A stretch of 6,347 nucleotides of DNA from Opitutaceae bacterium (GTDB lineage: Bacteria; Verrucomicrobiota; Verrucomicrobiia; Opitutales; Opitutaceae). The translations under genes were made by a program, and so were the position numbers. The DNA lies in assembly GCA_009919985.1 (NCBI GenBank), contig RGAX01000163.1:1-6347 (forward strand). Reading direction: 5' to 3'. Positions within the stretch are counted from its first letter, which is position 1. Every line of letters starts with the position of its first letter. Shown piece by piece: positions 6,001-6,347 of the stretch. A model generated the notes under the pieces. The model did no database searches. It worked only from the letters and a program-made list of their open reading frames with translations, and had not been told where the DNA came from.

Positions 6001-6347
6001 TCGTCACTGACGCGGTTGATGTTGAGGCCCCAGCCGACGCCACCGATTTGTGTGTCGACTTTGGCTTGGTGTTTGAGCGCCAATCCCCAGCGATCGGACC
6101 CCCGCAATTGGTCGTTTGCCAAAACCGACGTTTTCACTACGCCCAGGTAATCAGACTCTAAATAACGGTACTCGCTGGTCAGGTTCACCCCGCGCGATGC
6201 CATCAGCGTCGGGGCAATGGTCGCATCGCGGTTGGGTGCAATGTTCCAGTAATACGGCGTGGTCACTTCCAGACCGTTGGTGTTATCGAGGCCCAAAGTT
6301 GGAGGGAGGAATCCGGACTTGCGCTTTTCCGATAGCGGAAAACCCAT
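3048..6347 (-). CDS. Chimeric ORF: LptD fragment fused in frame to a PVC-type propeller/HEAT/cytochrome c protein
   Basis: The open frame has 1099 codons and is still open at the right edge; the Met at 6347 is an internal residue of LptD, not a start. Residues 1 to ~124 are LptD (separate entry). The genuine verrucomicrobial part begins near residue 125-146. Residues ~159-518 form a TIGR02604-type beta-propeller: FCWDDRGRMWVAENRDY at 182-198, acidic loops DTDGDGKFD (218-226) and DKNHDDKAD (261-269), ACVIPHLWHVIPGG near 378-391, DHSHRSAHGGARIYL at 414-428, EIGPDGALYVLDWHDGDICG at 484-503. Residues ~525-905 are HEAT-like helical repeats. Residues ~958-1095 are a TIGR02603-type heme domain with CSSCH at 973-977 and a probable distal Met at 1068 (SLMPEGLL). 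The likely role is periplasmic sugar or polyol oxidation with electron transfer to the heme. The native N-terminus, expected to carry a signal peptide, is replaced. The family assignment is firm, the reaction is not. Confidence 0.85.
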   Translation of the reverse strand: MGFPLSEKRKSGFLPPTLGLDNTNGLEVTTPYYWNIAPNRDATIAPTLMASRGVNLTSEYRYLESDYLGVVKTSVLANDQLRGSDRWGLALKHQAKVDTQIGGVGWGLNINRVSDDNYWRDFASLAYTGQTNDNILWRLAKAEGLRATFLTGEQAAAKMTVPAGFEAKLAASEPMITQPMAFCWDDRGRMWVAENRDYETRKTGFANHGDSRIVILEDTDGDGKFDTRKVFVEGIPFPAAIAVGFDGLWLGAPPNLLFIPDKNHDDKADSAIEIRLTGWGIQDRHETLNSLNWGPDGWLYGCQGYAVRSTVGKPADGGHLYKVGEPFPEKMPVKDGQYLDGGVWRYHPTKDRFEIVAHGFSNPWGLDFDDHGQMFITACVIPHLWHVIPGGIYHRQGGKHINPAIYDDIKTIADHSHRSAHGGARIYLADEFPREYRDRIFMANIHEHAVLTDKLVPKGSGFVGQHGDDTLLANDAAWVGFSIEIGPDGALYVLDWHDGDICGNSLTEKETGRIYRLAPKGLAGKANLNLAAQSDLELVALLPHRNDWYGRRARVILQQRAAEGRLDSAVPARLWELFAQSNTAAQKLRALWALHVTKNLPADRLLPLLDHPEPYIRGWAIQLLGEDYSVGPEALKKFSALAVSDPSPVVRLYLASALQRLPLAERWPIAAGLLSHAEDSADHNLPKLIWSGVESLVPVDAPRALALAAGSAIPQLTQWFARRAVAAQQLEAVAATLGASSSPTTRLALLQGLRDGLVSLGRRETSPPKNWGTAAAALVATGDPTLRDLVTQVSQLLGDTKAAAAQLTILQDRTAPIERRRDILRGFARDAYVEVLPTTLSLLDEAPLRRDAIRALAAFEDPRVAQVLLARYAAFDAADRAEAILTLSGRQTTARALLAALTQNTIPKRDVTAFDARQLSRVLGPSFVDFWGPLTQPAADKDADIAKFKRLLTDEVLAKANPSQGRALFERTCSSCHMLYGAGGNLGPDLTGSNRANLDYILSQIVNPSEVMSEAYQLVTITTRDGRTLSGNAAAEDAQKLTLRLVGQDTIIAKSDILSREKSPISLMPEGLLKALSNNEVRDLLAYLRTTSQVPLPQP
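5976..6347 (-). pseudogene. lptD: LptD (LPS-assembly protein) internal fragment, betaproteobacterial-like, open at window edge
   Basis: About 124 residues match the start of the LptD barrel domain: FPLSEKRKSGFLPPT (3-17), NGLEVTTPYYWNIAPNRDAT (24-43), RGVNLTSEYRYLE (52-64), GSDRWGLALKHQ (83-94) and NINRVSDDNYWRDF (109-122). LptD is an outer-membrane beta-barrel of about 750-800 residues that, with LptE, inserts LPS into the outer leaflet; the wording of these motifs resembles Burkholderiales such as Comamonadaceae. The N-terminal OstA-like part would lie beyond the edge, and the rest of the barrel is absent: the frame passes into an unrelated propeller protein. Base use also changes. By hand count the last-but-47 180 bases (6121-6300) are about 54% G+C with equal G and C, while sampled rows of the adjoining part (5581-5700, 5821-5940) are about 67% with G above C on the given strand. 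The exact join is uncertain (about 5940-5990). Confidence 0.8.

Noticed and set aside
4716..6161. Long 481-codon open frame on the plus strand
   Set aside because: It lies wholly opposite the dehydrogenase gene, is rich in Gly, Val, Ala, Asp and Glu, and has no recognisable domain. High G+C coding DNA commonly leaves such antisense frames open.
6345..6347. ATG at the right edge as the true start of the 1099-codon protein
   Set aside because: The Met precedes FPLSEKRKSGF, which is internal to LptD, and no signal peptide follows. The frame simply continues beyond the window.
1..6347. tRNA, rRNA, CRISPR array, insertion sequence or attachment site
   Set aside because: Reading through both strands, I saw no direct-repeat array, transposase motif, terminal repeats or tRNA-like cloverleaf. 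Coding sequence fills nearly the whole window.

Overview
All genes in this window are read on the minus strand. Most of it looks like a piece of a Verrucomicrobia-type (PVC superphylum) chromosome, probably from an environmental or metagenomic assembly. The reason is the gene content: two large, neighbouring extracytoplasmic proteins of the beta-propeller / HEAT-repeat / c-type-heme kind (the families known as 'membrane-bound dehydrogenase domain' TIGR02604 and 'Pirellula/Verrucomicrobium heme-binding domain' TIGR02603), plus a ThuA-like domain and a Gfo/Idh/MocA oxidoreductase. This mix is typical of sugar and polysaccharide catabolism loci in Verrucomicrobia and Planctomycetes. Taxonomy and function are inferred from family knowledge; no search was run.

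Layout in the direction of transcription (high to low coordinates): 6347-~5976 is a fragment of LptD, the outer-membrane LPS-assembly barrel, of betaproteobacterial (Burkholderiales-like) character. It is open at the window edge and runs in frame into ~5975-3048, a propeller-HEAT-cytochrome c protein with a CSSCH heme site. A 92-base gap (3047-2956) holds an imperfect hairpin. Then 2955-430 encodes a second propeller protein with a signal peptide, a ThuA-like N-terminus, HEAT repeats and a carbohydrate-binding-like C-terminal domain. It overlaps by 20 bases, in another frame, a 95-codon cytochrome c module with a CILCH site (449-162). After 24 bases comes the start of a Gfo/Idh/MocA oxidoreductase (137-1), cut by the window edge.

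Read together, the genes suggest periplasmic oxidation of a sugar or polyol by heme-bearing propeller proteins that pass electrons to cytochrome c domains, with the Gfo/Idh/MocA protein acting on the sugar in the cytoplasm. The substrate cannot be told from the sequence.

The main surprise is that three of the reading frames look damaged or artificial: the LptD-dehydrogenase fusion, an apparent 30-residue in-frame gap in the first propeller blade of the second protein, and a +1 frame break that separates its cytochrome c domain. The first is best explained as an assembly chimera. The other two may be sequence errors or real gene decay. I did not find a convincing new biological system, RNA gene, CRISPR array or mobile element.
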